The position numbers and the translations under genes were made by a program. Positions 1 through 6,954 of a stretch of DNA of 8,648 nt are shown in pieces. The stretch spans positions 1-8,648 of the forward strand of contig CALBGL010000048.1 of NCBI GenBank assembly GCA_937892735.1, in the 5' to 3' direction. Numbering within the stretch: the stretch's first letter is position 1; each line of letters starts with the position of its first letter. The DNA is from an uncultured Clostridia bacterium (GTDB taxonomy: Bacteria > Bacillota > Clostridia > Lachnospirales > Bianqueaceae). A model generated the notes under the pieces. It did no database searches and was not told where the DNA came from. It saw only the letters and a list, made by a program, of their open reading frames with translations.

Positions 1-156
1 GTCCCCTTGAAATTTTATCCCATCAATTAGCTCTTTCGCTTCTTTATTCAATTCATTTATGGATTGTAAAAAATATTCAACCTCATAAACCCATTCACTG
101 ACATTAGGTTGTTTAGGATTGTCGATCAATCTTTTTAATACTTCTTTTTCGCTCAT
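1..156 (-). CDS. Unidentified gene after hsdM, 5' part only
   Basis: An open frame starts with ATG at 156 and runs without a stop for 52 codons to the left edge, so the C-terminus is outside the window. The start is supported by GAGGTG about 6 nt upstream, inside the last codons of hsdM, and by the gap of only 2 nt from the hsdM stop; translation is probably coupled. The visible protein begins MSEKEVLKRLIDNPKQPNVS, is rich in Lys and Glu, and looks helical (the stretch from EWVYEVEYFL through INELNKEAKEL). I do not recognise a family. It does not resemble the start of a typical HsdS target-recognition domain, though that cannot be excluded from 52 residues. GC content is about 31%, far below hsdM. 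As the third gene of the operon it may be an accessory gene of the type I R-M locus; this is inferred from position only. Confidence 0.7.
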   Translation of the reverse strand, partial: MSEKEVLKRLIDNPKQPNVSEWVYEVEYFLQSINELNKEAKELIDGIKFQGD

Positions 157-158
157 AA

Positions 159-1733
159 TTACACCTCAATCTCCTTTACAATCTTATCAATCTCCTCGCG
201 CAGAACCTGCTCTCGTGCTACGATTTCGGCGATTTCCGCATTCAGCTTCACAATGTCGATCTTCTCCCTGGTGTCCTCCTGCTCCACATAGGTGGAAACC
301 GACAGGTTATAATTGTTCTGCTTGCTGCCTACCTCTTCATTGGGCACCAGGCGGGAGAAATATTGCTCGTCTTTTCGCTGGGCCACCGCCGAAACGATGC
401 GCCGGATGTTTTCCTCCGACAGGCGGTTGTTCTTCGTCACCTTCACAAATTCCTTGGAGGCGTCCACAAACAGGATGGCATTGTCCGTCTTGTTCTTTTT
501 CAGCAGCATAATATCCACCGAAATGGTGACGTTGAGGAACAGGTTGGACGGCAGCTGGATGATCGCATCGATGTAGTTGTTGTCCACTAGATATTTACGG
601 ATTTTCTGCTCTGCACCGCCCCGGTACATAATGCCGGGAAAGCAGACAATCGCCGCCGCCCCGTTATTCGCCAGCCACGCCAGGCTGTGCAGAATAAACG
701 CCATATCGCCCTTGGACGCGGGCGCCAGCACCCCGGCAGGGGAGAAACGGGGGTCGTTAATGAGCAGCGGGTTTTTATCCCCCTCCCACGGCACGGAAAA
801 GGGCGGATTGGATACGATCAGCTCAAAGGGCTGGTCGTCCCAGTGCTGTGGGGAGATCAGCGTATCCTCCCGCACGATGTTGAATTTGTCAAACTCGATG
901 TTGTGCAGGAACATATTGATGCGGCAGAGGTTGTAGGTGGTCAGGTCAATCTCCTGCCCGAAAAATCCCCGCTCGATGTTGTCCTTGCCCAGCACCTTTT
1001 CCACCTTCAGCAGCAGCGATCCGGAGCCGCAGGCGGGGTCGTAGACCTTATTAACCCTTATTTTCCCGATGGTGCCGAGCCGAGCCAGCAATTCGGAAAC
1101 ATCCGCCGGAGTAAAATACTGGCCGCCTTTCTTGCCTGCGTTGGCGGCGTACATACTCATCAGGTATTCGTAAGCGTCACCGAACAGGTCGGGATTGATG
1201 CCGCCGGTATCATACAGCGGCATCTGCGCCACCCCGTCCAGCAGTTCAGCCAGCACCTTGTTCCGCTTGGCCACCGTTTCCCCGATGGATTTGCTGTTCA
1301 CGTCGAAGTCGTCGAACAGCCCGGCAAAGTCGTTTTCCGCATCGCCGCTGGCGGCGCTGCTCTCAATATGGGCAAAGACGCGCTCCAGCGTTTCGTTCAG
1401 GTTTTCATCCTGATCCGCACGGGCGCGGACATTGCAGAACAGTTCGCTGGGCAGGATGAAAAAGCCCTTTTCCTGCACCAATCCCTCACGGGCAGGCTCG
1501 GCGTCTTCATCGGACATCTTGGCATAATCAAAACCTTGGTTTCCGGCGGCGTGTTCTCCCTCGTTGACATAGGCGGCAAAGTTCTCCGAAATATAGCGGT
1601 AGAACATCGTCCCCAGCACATAGGACTTAAAATCCCATTCCGACACGTGGCCTGCATGGACCAGATCAGTTGCAATTTTATAGATACGGCGGAACAGCTC
1701 GTCCCGCTCCTGATTTGTCTTAATATCTGCCAT
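159..1733 (-). CDS. hsdM: Type I restriction-modification system, N6-adenine methyltransferase subunit HsdM
   Basis: HsdM is the DNA adenine methyltransferase subunit of a type I R-M complex. It transfers methyl from S-adenosylmethionine to adenine at the site chosen by HsdS, protecting host DNA from HsdR. The 524-residue protein has the N-terminal HsdM helical domain (about 8-150, with WDFKSYVLGTMFYRYISENF at 33-52), the GQYFTPADV stretch at 204-212, SAM-binding motif I DPACGSG at 232-238, catalytic motif IV NPPF at 309-312, and a charged C-terminal helix (about 485-524) of the kind that contacts HsdS. Length and N-terminus resemble the EcoR124 (type IC) group, whose HsdM is 520 aa. The start at 1733 is chosen because AAGGAG lies 8 nt upstream; an in-frame ATG at 1760 has no such site and would overlap the preceding gene. 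It is 5 nt after the HTH gene and 2 nt before the next. All key motifs are intact. It is GC-rich compared with both neighbours. Confidence 0.96.
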   Translation of the reverse strand: MADIKTNQERDELFRRIYKIATDLVHAGHVSEWDFKSYVLGTMFYRYISENFAAYVNEGEHAAGNQGFDYAKMSDEDAEPAREGLVQEKGFFILPSELFCNVRARADQDENLNETLERVFAHIESSAASGDAENDFAGLFDDFDVNSKSIGETVAKRNKVLAELLDGVAQMPLYDTGGINPDLFGDAYEYLMSMYAANAGKKGGQYFTPADVSELLARLGTIGKIRVNKVYDPACGSGSLLLKVEKVLGKDNIERGFFGQEIDLTTYNLCRINMFLHNIEFDKFNIVREDTLISPQHWDDQPFELIVSNPPFSVPWEGDKNPLLINDPRFSPAGVLAPASKGDMAFILHSLAWLANNGAAAIVCFPGIMYRGGAEQKIRKYLVDNNYIDAIIQLPSNLFLNVTISVDIMLLKKNKTDNAILFVDASKEFVKVTKNNRLSEENIRRIVSAVAQRKDEQYFSRLVPNEEVGSKQNNYNLSVSTYVEQEDTREKIDIVKLNAEIAEIVAREQVLREEIDKIVKEIEV

Positions 1734-1738
1734 TATGG

Positions 1739-1960
1739 TTACTCCTTCTCTCTCAGCCATTCCGATTCGATTTCTTCAAAAGGGATCGCTTTTCCCTCGC
1801 AAAATGCTTTGATTTTCTTCATTGCTGTAATATTGGGCTTAGTTTTTCCATTTTCCCACCGGTTAATGGTACCCACCGACACACGGAGTTCTTTCGCAAA
1901 ATCCTCTTGGGACAAAAGCGCCTTCTTGCGCATGGTTCGCAGCAATTCATGTAGTGCCAT
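1739..1960 (-). CDS. XRE-family helix-turn-helix regulator of the R-M operon
   Basis: A 73-residue protein made almost wholly of one Cro/C1-type helix-turn-helix domain (about 7-53). The first HTH helix is SQEDFAKELR at 17-26 and the turn plus recognition helix is SVGTINRWENG at 28-38, the usual XRE pattern ending in W-E-N/R-G. The acidic/basic tail EEIESEWLREKE (62-73) may be for dimerisation. It is the first gene after a strong promoter and is 5 nt before hsdM, so it probably controls this operon, including itself, in the way controller proteins do in other R-M systems. That role is inferred from position. AGGAG lies 12 nt before the start, a rather long spacing that may limit its translation. 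The gene is AT-rich (one sampled 60-base stretch is about 33% GC), unlike hsdM. Small XRE proteins are too alike to assign a more precise name. Confidence 0.88.
   Translation of the reverse strand: MALHELLRTMRKKALLSQEDFAKELRVSVGTINRWENGKTKPNITAMKKIKAFCEGKAIPFEEIESEWLREKE
1742..1747 (-). promoter_or_regulatory. Ribosome binding site that sets the hsdM start
   Basis: AAGGAG on the minus strand, 8 nt before the ATG at 1733. It lies inside the last codons of the HTH gene. This decides for MADIKTNQ as the N-terminus rather than the in-frame ATG nine codons earlier. Confidence 0.8.
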
Positions 1961-1994
1961 TGATCTATCGTTCTCCTTTCAGAAGACTACCGCT

Positions 1995-2024
1995 ATTATA
2001 ACATAAACCTATCATTTTTCGCAA
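1995..2024 (-). promoter_or_regulatory. Sigma-A-type promoter of the HTH-hsdM operon
   Basis: On the minus strand a -35 box TTGCGA (2024-2019) is separated by 18 nt from a perfect -10 box TATAAT (2000-1995). The predicted start site is near 1988, giving a leader of about 28 nt before the HTH gene. The surrounding sequence is AT-rich. No clear palindromic operator was found over the boxes. Confidence 0.75.
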
Positions 2025-2085
2025 TATCTGCTTAATCCCGTCTGCTTTTGTCTGTTGGAGAGATCAATTTTAAACTACCCAAAAA

Positions 2086-2117
2086 GAAAAGCTGCCGTCG
2101 CCTGACAGCAGCTTTTC
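2086..2117 (-). terminator. Rho-independent terminator after tnpV
   Basis: On the minus strand, arms GAAAAGCTGC and GCAGCTTTTC (10 bp, 2117-2108 and 2095-2086) enclose an inner 3-bp GTC/GAC stem with a GGCG loop, with one mismatch between the two stems. The hairpin is followed at once by TTTTTGGG; with the last arm this gives a TTTTCTTTTT tract. It lies 14 nt past the tnpV stop and separates tnpV, and anything reading through from the pyr operon, from the R-M promoter. Confidence 0.88.
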
Positions 2118-2131
2118 CAAAAATATAAATG

Positions 2132-2503
2132 TTATCTGTAGATTAATTCCGCATAGACAATCTCCTGTGCGGCATTTCGGATGTTATTCATCTTTTGTAC
2201 CCATGCCATTTGATCGCTTGCCTTGAGGGATTCTGTAACACCGTTGCGCTGGACCATTTGCTCTACCAGCCGAAAAAACATAGTTTCAGCCTGTTCATCA
2301 ATATCCGCAAGATAGCTTCTCAGTTTACCGCTTGTGAGCAGATTTGTGTAAAGCACTTTACGGTGTTGCTTGAGATAGCGCAAATGCCGATGTCCCCATA
2401 TTCCTATAGGCTTATTTTCTTCAATGGGCAGAGTGAGATTGGGCAAATAATAGTCACCTTGCAGCGTGTAAGTGCCGCCCATTTGTTCAAACAATGATTT
2501 CAT
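2132..2503 (-). CDS. tnpV: TnpV family transposon-encoded protein
   Basis: A 123-residue protein matching the TnpV family, small proteins of unproven function found in clostridial transposons and integrative elements of the Tn4451 type. Family hallmarks are the N-terminal stretch FEQMGGTYTLQGDYYLPNL (5-23), the KPIGIWGHRHLRYLK segment (31-45), LYTNLLTSGKL (51-61) and the C-terminal DQMAWVQKMNNIRNAAQEIV (97-116). The start at 2503 is chosen because GGAGG lies 8 nt upstream; the frame stays open upstream to an ATG at 2551, but that site has no ribosome binding site and would add 16 residues alien to the family. The protein is full length, but no recombinase, other transposon gene or inverted terminal repeat was seen beside it. 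It is probably a relic of a larger element or a passenger at the edge of an accessory region. A strong terminator follows. Confidence 0.88.
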   Translation of the reverse strand: MKSLFEQMGGTYTLQGDYYLPNLTLPIEENKPIGIWGHRHLRYLKQHRKVLYTNLLTSGKLRSYLADIDEQAETMFFRLVEQMVQRNGVTESLKASDQMAWVQKMNNIRNAAQEIVYAELIYR

Positions 2504-2622
2504 TGCAGTTTCCTCCAAATTCAGTTTTAGATTTTCTGCAATATACCGCACCGATTGTCTTCACCACTTGTTTTCAAAACCTTCGTTACGGAACCTCATC
2601 TTTTGAGTGATAGCTCCTTTTT
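2504..2622. other. Non-coding junction between core and accessory DNA
   Basis: About 120 nt between tnpV and the second hydrolase. It holds the tnpV ribosome binding site (GGAGG, 2516-2512). I see no good promoter for tnpV and no hairpin followed by a T-tract that would end the pyr/hydrolase transcript. Short inverted matches (GGAAC/GTTCC around 2634-2588) have a long loop and no T-tract. This is where an insertion boundary would be expected, but no direct repeat or attachment site was recognised. Confidence 0.5.
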
Positions 2623-3453
2623 TTAGTTCCATAAGCGTCCCAGCCACTGCGTACAGAGAGGCACCCACTGTGCCACTTCCGGCAGAATCATCTCCGGATC
2701 GCCATTATCTGTCCGATGATTGGCAAGCGCTAGTCCATGTTTTCCCCTGGGAAATACATGGAGCTCAAACGGTACGCCATGATCCGCTAAGGCCTCCGCC
2801 ATTCTCAGGCTGTTTCTCACCGGCACTGTCTGATCCTCTGCCGTATGCCAAAGAAACGTCGGAGGATTTTCGTCTGTCACATGCTGCGGCAAGCAGATCG
2901 CCTTCCGAAGCTCCGGATCCTGAATGCGACTGCCTAAAAGCCGATTTCCAAAAGACTTCGGATCCCTTTCATCATCTCTCGTCATCACGACCGCATAGCC
3001 CAGAATGGCGGCATCGGGTCGTGCCTGCCTTCCGCCAAGCCCCGCCTCTATTAAAATCGGAGAATCCCAGAGTGTACTCAACGCCGCCGTCAGATGGCCC
3101 CCCGCGGAAAACCCGCACATAGCTACTTTCTCTGGATCCACACTCCACTCCTCCGCGCGCTGGCGGATGAGGCGCATCGCCTTCGCCGCGTCCAAAAGTG
3201 GCTGTGGGTAATATCTTTCTGGCTTCAGACTGTAATACAGCACGAATGCCTGATACCCCGCCGCCGCAAACGCTAGGGCTATGGGCTCTGCCTCTCTGGG
3301 AGACAAATGGGTGTATCCTCCCCCCGGACACACCATGACCGCAGGCAACCGATATCCTTCCGGATCCGCCGGCATCTTATCCTGCAAATACGCAGTCAGA
3401 TAGGGTTTTCCTTCTCCCAATTTCTCTTCTAACGGAATTTCTAAAATGCGCAT
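2623..3453 (-). CDS. Alpha/beta-hydrolase, esterase-like (second of a tandem pair)
   Basis: A 276-residue alpha/beta-hydrolase of the Aes/acetyl-esterase type (related to BD-FAE and acetylxylan esterase-like proteins). The oxyanion-hole loop is PGGGY at 43-47, the nucleophile elbow GFSAGGH at 114-120 gives Ser116, and the likely remaining triad members are Asp207 in WHTAEDQTVPV and His239 in FPRGKHGL. There is no signal peptide or membrane segment, so it is probably cytoplasmic, cleaving small acyl esters such as acetylated sugars; the substrate cannot be told. It is a clear paralog of the gene just upstream, with near-identical blocks (KMPADPE, HLSPREAEPI, ENPPTFLWHTA against KNPPTFLWHTA, FELHVFPRG). 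It begins 23 nt after that gene. Its ribosome site is only a G-run (GGGGG, about 8 nt upstream), weaker than its neighbours. No terminator is visible after it. Confidence 0.9.
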   Translation of the reverse strand: MRILEIPLEEKLGEGKPYLTAYLQDKMPADPEGYRLPAVMVCPGGGYTHLSPREAEPIALAFAAAGYQAFVLYYSLKPERYYPQPLLDAAKAMRLIRQRAEEWSVDPEKVAMCGFSAGGHLTAALSTLWDSPILIEAGLGGRQARPDAAILGYAVVMTRDDERDPKSFGNRLLGSRIQDPELRKAICLPQHVTDENPPTFLWHTAEDQTVPVRNSLRMAEALADHGVPFELHVFPRGKHGLALANHRTDNGDPEMILPEVAQWVPLCTQWLGRLWN

Positions 3454-3476
3454 CTCATAACCCCCATTCTATGGAT

Positions 3477-4274
3477 TTATAATGTCCTTTGAAGCCAGTC
3501 CTTACATAATCTCATCCACTGCGCCACCTCCGGCAGCTCCCCATCCGGATTTCCCCCGGAAGTTCTGCGATTCGCCAAGGACAGTCCATGGTTCCCTCTT
3601 GGAAACACGTGAAGTTCAAAAGGAACCTTATGTTCTGCCAACGCTGCTGCCATCCGCAGGCTGCTTGCCACTGGCACGGCCTGATCCGCCGCTGTATGCC
3701 ATAAAAATGTAGGTGGATTCTTTTCGCCCACTCGCGTCTCCAGAGACATCTCCCCGCGCTTCTCTTCCAACGCATCTCCCAGAAGACACTCGAAGGAACC
3801 TTCGTGGCACTTTCCCTTTTCTGAAGTGATGACGGGATATCCCAGGATGACCGCGTCAGGACGCGCTTTCTCATTGGAAATCCCCTCCTCTGCGATCACC
3901 GGATCATTCCACAGGCATCCTAATAAAGCTGCCGCGTGTCCGCCGGCAGAAAAGCCGCAGACAGCGATACGCGCTGGATCCACGCACCACTCTTCCGCAT
4001 GTTCCCGTATGGTAGCAAGCGCCCTGGCGCCATCCAGAAGCGGGGCTGGATATCTCTTAGGGGCCAGGCTGTAATACAGCACAAATACCTGATATCCAGC
4101 CGCTGCAAATTCCATCACGATCGGTTCCGCTTCCCGCGGCGATAGATGCCGATACCCTCCGCCGGGATACACTACGATCGCGGGAAGGCGATACTCCTCC
4201 GGATCGGCAGGCATCTTTTCCTGCAAATACGCGGTCATATAGACTTCCTGCAAAGGCACGTCAAATGTTCTCAT
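3477..4274 (-). CDS. Alpha/beta-hydrolase, esterase-like (first of a tandem pair)
   Basis: A 265-residue alpha/beta-hydrolase of the same family as the next gene. It has the oxyanion loop PGGGY (37-41), nucleophile elbow GFSAGGH (107-113, Ser109), and likely triad residues Asp197 (WHTAADQAVPV) and His229 (FPRGNHGL). All catalytic positions are kept, so both copies are probably active. It lacks a signal peptide. The start has a strong site, GGAGG 9 nt upstream, and lies 15 nt after the pyrD stop, so it is almost certainly transcribed with the pyr operon. The segment between the Gly-Tyr turn after the nucleophile and the NPPTFLWHTA block (about 148-184 here) differs strongly from the sister protein, where the substrate-covering part of this fold often varies. 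Its link with pyrimidine synthesis is unknown; deacylation of a small metabolite is the most that can be suggested. Confidence 0.9.
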   Translation of the reverse strand: MRTFDVPLQEVYMTAYLQEKMPADPEEYRLPAIVVYPGGGYRHLSPREAEPIVMEFAAAGYQVFVLYYSLAPKRYPAPLLDGARALATIREHAEEWCVDPARIAVCGFSAGGHAAALLGCLWNDPVIAEEGISNEKARPDAVILGYPVITSEKGKCHEGSFECLLGDALEEKRGEMSLETRVGEKNPPTFLWHTAADQAVPVASSLRMAAALAEHKVPFELHVFPRGNHGLSLANRRTSGGNPDGELPEVAQWMRLCKDWLQRTL

Positions 4275-4289
4275 TGCTCTTATCCTCCC

Positions 4290-5201
4290 CTATTCGATGA
4301 TCCCCCGGATCTCATTGATATCGGTCACGTCTAACTTCTCCAACACTTGCGTCAATTCCTCTAATATTTTCACCGGCGCCATAGGATCCACCAGATTCGC
4401 AGTGCCGGTAGCTACTGCCGTCGCCCCGGCCATGATGAATTCTACCACATCCTCCGCCGTCATGACGCCGCCCATACCGAGAATCGGAATCTGTACAGCC
4501 TTATGGACCTGATACACCATCCGCACGGCCACCGGCTTCACGGCCGGGCCAGAAAAACCACCCATCTTCTGCGCCAAAATCGGTTTCTTTCGATAGATAT
4601 CAATCCGCATACCAAACAATGTGTTGATCATCGATAGTGCATCTGCACCCGCAGCCTCTGCCGCCTTGGCAATCTCGGTGATATCGGTCACATTAGGACT
4701 CAGTTTCACGATCAGCGGCTGTTTCGTACATTTTTTCACGGCAGCCACTACCTTCTCCACCATCTTGGGATCCGTTCCAAAAGTGACGCCGCCTTCTTTC
4801 ACATTGGGACAAGAAATGTTGAGTTCCACCAGATCGACTCGGCTCTCTTCCTGCAACGCCTCGGACACACGGCAATACTCTTCGATGGAATGCCCCGCTG
4901 TATTCACGATGACGACAGTATCGAACTGCTCCATAAAAGGCAAATCTTCCTTCTTCATCGCTTCCACACCCGGATTCTGCAGTCCCACGGAATTCAGCAT
5001 ACCGCCGTATGTCTCCGCAATACGCGGTGTGGGATTGCCTGGCCACGCCACATCGGCCACGCCCTTGAGTGTGACGCCGCCCAACAGCGACAAATCATAG
5101 AACTGGCTGTGTGCCTGTGGATTAAACGTTCCCGAGGCCGTCACCAATGGATTTTTCAGATTCACGCCGGCCAGATTGACGGACAAATTTACCTTACTCA
5201 T
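4290..5201 (-). CDS. pyrD: Dihydroorotate dehydrogenase B (NAD+), catalytic subunit
   Basis: Oxidises dihydroorotate to orotate, the fourth step of UMP synthesis, with FMN, passing electrons through PyrK to NAD+. The 303-residue protein has the class 1 TIM-barrel pattern: TASGTFNP (21-28), TLKG (44-47), NSVGLQNPG (70-78), the NISCPNVKEGG loop (128-138) with Cys131 as catalytic base, which marks the class 1 rather than the membrane class 2 enzyme (Ser base), GGFSGPAVKP (214-223), and the FMN-phosphate site GMGGV (242-246). The length is usual. The start overlaps the pyrK stop by 4 nt (ATGA), so the two subunits are translationally coupled, as suits a heterotetramer; the ribosome site (AGAGG) is rather far upstream, which fits coupling. 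pyrE, a frequent next gene, is absent and two hydrolase genes follow. Confidence 0.97.
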   Translation of the reverse strand: MSKVNLSVNLAGVNLKNPLVTASGTFNPQAHSQFYDLSLLGGVTLKGVADVAWPGNPTPRIAETYGGMLNSVGLQNPGVEAMKKEDLPFMEQFDTVVIVNTAGHSIEEYCRVSEALQEESRVDLVELNISCPNVKEGGVTFGTDPKMVEKVVAAVKKCTKQPLIVKLSPNVTDITEIAKAAEAAGADALSMINTLFGMRIDIYRKKPILAQKMGGFSGPAVKPVAVRMVYQVHKAVQIPILGMGGVMTAEDVVEFIMAGATAVATGTANLVDPMAPVKILEELTQVLEKLDVTDINEIRGIIE

Positions 5202-6001
5202 TGAAAGATCACATCCTCTCCCGGAAATACTGGCCCTAATTTACATACGCCCTTTTTCATGATGCTGCCATCCGGCATTCGTAAATTCGCTGGACAGCCC
5301 GCGCAAGCGCCAAATCCGCAGCCCATTCTCTCCTCTAAGGAGAACCAGCTCTCCATATTATAAGCAGTCTGCCAGTTCTGAATCGCCTTCATCATAGGAA
5401 TCGGCCCACATGCATAGAGTACCGCCCTAGTCTTCTCATCCGTGAAAATCCGCTTATACTCCATGGCGTCAATCACATTCCCCATAAAACCACTGGCTCC
5501 GTCATCACTAGCGGAAAAGATTTCTCCATAGGGATAAAATGCCTCTTCGATCCATGGTGTTGATCGGAACCCATTGAAGATGCGAATCGGCTTCTCCGGA
5601 TATTTCTCATGCAATTTCCTCGCCAGAAACAGCATCGGGGGAATGCCCAGGCCGCCACCTACCAGAAATAACTCCCGCACATCCTCTTCGCCGCCTCTTT
5701 CTAACGGGAACCCATTTCCCAGCGGTCCCATCAGCCGCAGCATTGTCCCTGCTTCGTAGGTTGCAAAAACCTCTGTTCCCTTTCCCACGACCGCATAGAT
5801 CAGAGTCAGGATTCCTTTCTCCGGATCTGCCTCGCAAATGCTGATGGGTCTTGGCAGCAGCATGGACGGATCATTCACATACAGATTGACAAATTGTCCT
5901 GGTTTTGCCTGGCGTGCCACCTCTGGCGCTTCCAATTCCATCTGCCAAATTCCCGGCGCCAGCTCTTTCTGCTCCAGAATCTTTACTTCATCATAAAACA
6001 T
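5198..6001 (-). CDS. pyrK: Dihydroorotate dehydrogenase B, electron-transfer subunit
   Basis: The FAD and [2Fe-2S] subunit that carries electrons from PyrD to NAD+. In 267 residues it shows a ferredoxin-reductase-like FAD domain with RPISIC (51-56), the NAD-binding GGGLGIPP (115-122), a CGP motif at 198-200 near the nucleotide site, and the C-terminal cluster ligands Cys228, Cys233, Cys236 and Cys253 in the CGFGACAGC...C arrangement expected for PyrK. All four cysteines are present, so it should be functional. The start has GAAGGA about 9 nt upstream and lies 23 nt after the pyrF stop. Its presence next to pyrD defines the enzyme as the NAD-linked class 1B type found in Firmicutes. Confidence 0.97.
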   Translation of the reverse strand: MFYDEVKILEQKELAPGIWQMELEAPEVARQAKPGQFVNLYVNDPSMLLPRPISICEADPEKGILTLIYAVVGKGTEVFATYEAGTMLRLMGPLGNGFPLERGGEEDVRELFLVGGGLGIPPMLFLARKLHEKYPEKPIRIFNGFRSTPWIEEAFYPYGEIFSASDDGASGFMGNVIDAMEYKRIFTDEKTRAVLYACGPIPMMKAIQNWQTAYNMESWFSLEERMGCGFGACAGCPANLRMPDGSIMKKGVCKLGPVFPGEDVIFQ

Positions 6002-6024
6002 GTCTGTATTCCTTCTTTCTTAAT

Positions 6025-6954
6025 TTATAATACAGAATTCAGGTCTTCTTTCATATCCAGCACTGCCTGACGCGAAGCCTGTGCCCACTGATCCGCACGG
6101 AATGCGGAAGCGTATTTCTCTTTTTGCCACGCCGCGATGATCCCACGAGAGGAGTTGACAATCGCTCCCCGCCCCTCTTTATCAAAGCAACCTCGCAGAT
6201 CCTGCGCCGTCGCCCCCTGCGCGCCATAACCAGGTACCAGGAAAAAGGTGTGCGGCAACACTTCGCGCAGACGTTTTCCCTGCTCTGGATGTGTCGCACC
6301 GACCACGGCGCCCACATCCGAATATCCATACTTCCCTCGGAAATCGCTTCCCCACTCTTCAACCAATTCTCCTACGATCTCATACAGGGGCTTGTCCTCC
6401 GATCCGGCCAGCAGATCCTGAATCTGACCGCTGCCGGGGTTCGAAGTCTTCACCAGCACGAAGATTCCTTTATTATAGTCTTTCATGTTCTTAAAATAGG
6501 GCTCAATGGATTCCACGCCAAGATACGGATTGAGCGTTACAAAATCTTCTTTGTAGATCTCGTACTTCTCTCCCTCCACCGGCGCCACGCCAATGTGTCC
6601 ATCCGCGTACGCTTGCGCCGTAGACGCGATATCGCTTCGCTTGATATCTCCGATGACGATCAACCCTTTCTCCCGTGCATAGGCAATGGTCTTGATGTAC
6701 GCCGCGAGACCCGAGACTCCGTACATCTCATACATAGCCACCTGCGGCTTCACCGCGGGAATCAAATCGTATACTGCATCCAAGATTTCCTTGTTGAAGA
6801 GATAGAAAGCCTCCGCTGCGCCCTCCGGCGTCTTTCCGTATTTCTCATAGGCTTCTTCTCGAATCGCCTCCGGAATCATGGACAACCTGGGATCCAGCCC
6901 CACCACCGTCGGGTTTTGACACGCCTCAATTTTTTCGATCAGTTGATCAATCAT
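6025..6954 (-). CDS. pyrF: Orotidine 5'-phosphate decarboxylase, long (type 2) form
   Basis: Removes CO2 from orotidine monophosphate to give UMP, the last step of the pathway. At 309 residues it belongs to the longer OMP decarboxylase group, not the roughly 240-residue Bacillus/E. coli form. Visible motifs are VGLDPR (18-23), the catalytic DIKRSD (103-108, Lys105 with its flanking aspartates), VGATHP (218-223), the phosphate-binding PGYGAQG (241-247) and NSSRGI (267-272). The start at 6954 is chosen over an upstream in-frame ATG (7044) because AAGGAGG lies 7 nt before it and because it overlaps the pyrC stop as ATGA; the longer form would run 90 nt into pyrC. Translation is thus coupled to pyrC. 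Confidence 0.97.
   Translation of the reverse strand: MIDQLIEKIEACQNPTVVGLDPRLSMIPEAIREEAYEKYGKTPEGAAEAFYLFNKEILDAVYDLIPAVKPQVAMYEMYGVSGLAAYIKTIAYAREKGLIVIGDIKRSDIASTAQAYADGHIGVAPVEGEKYEIYKEDFVTLNPYLGVESIEPYFKNMKDYNKGIFVLVKTSNPGSGQIQDLLAGSEDKPLYEIVGELVEEWGSDFRGKYGYSDVGAVVGATHPEQGKRLREVLPHTFFLVPGYGAQGATAQDLRGCFDKEGRGAIVNSSRGIIAAWQKEKYASAFRADQWAQASRQAVLDMKEDLNSVL

Noticed and set aside
687..2006. A 439-codon open frame on the plus strand
   Set aside because: It lies antisense to hsdM and the HTH gene, both with clear family motifs. It has no recognisable domain and is an effect of GC-rich codons in hsdM.
2504..2551. A 16-residue N-terminal extension of TnpV
   Set aside because: The strong GGAGG site fits the ATG at 2503. 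The extra residues are not part of the TnpV family pattern and the ATG at 2551 has no ribosome site.
2558..2632. A tiny minus-strand frame starting MELKKGAITQKM
   Set aside because: It is only 24 codons including the stop, has no supported start, overlaps the 3' end of the second hydrolase and matches no family I know.
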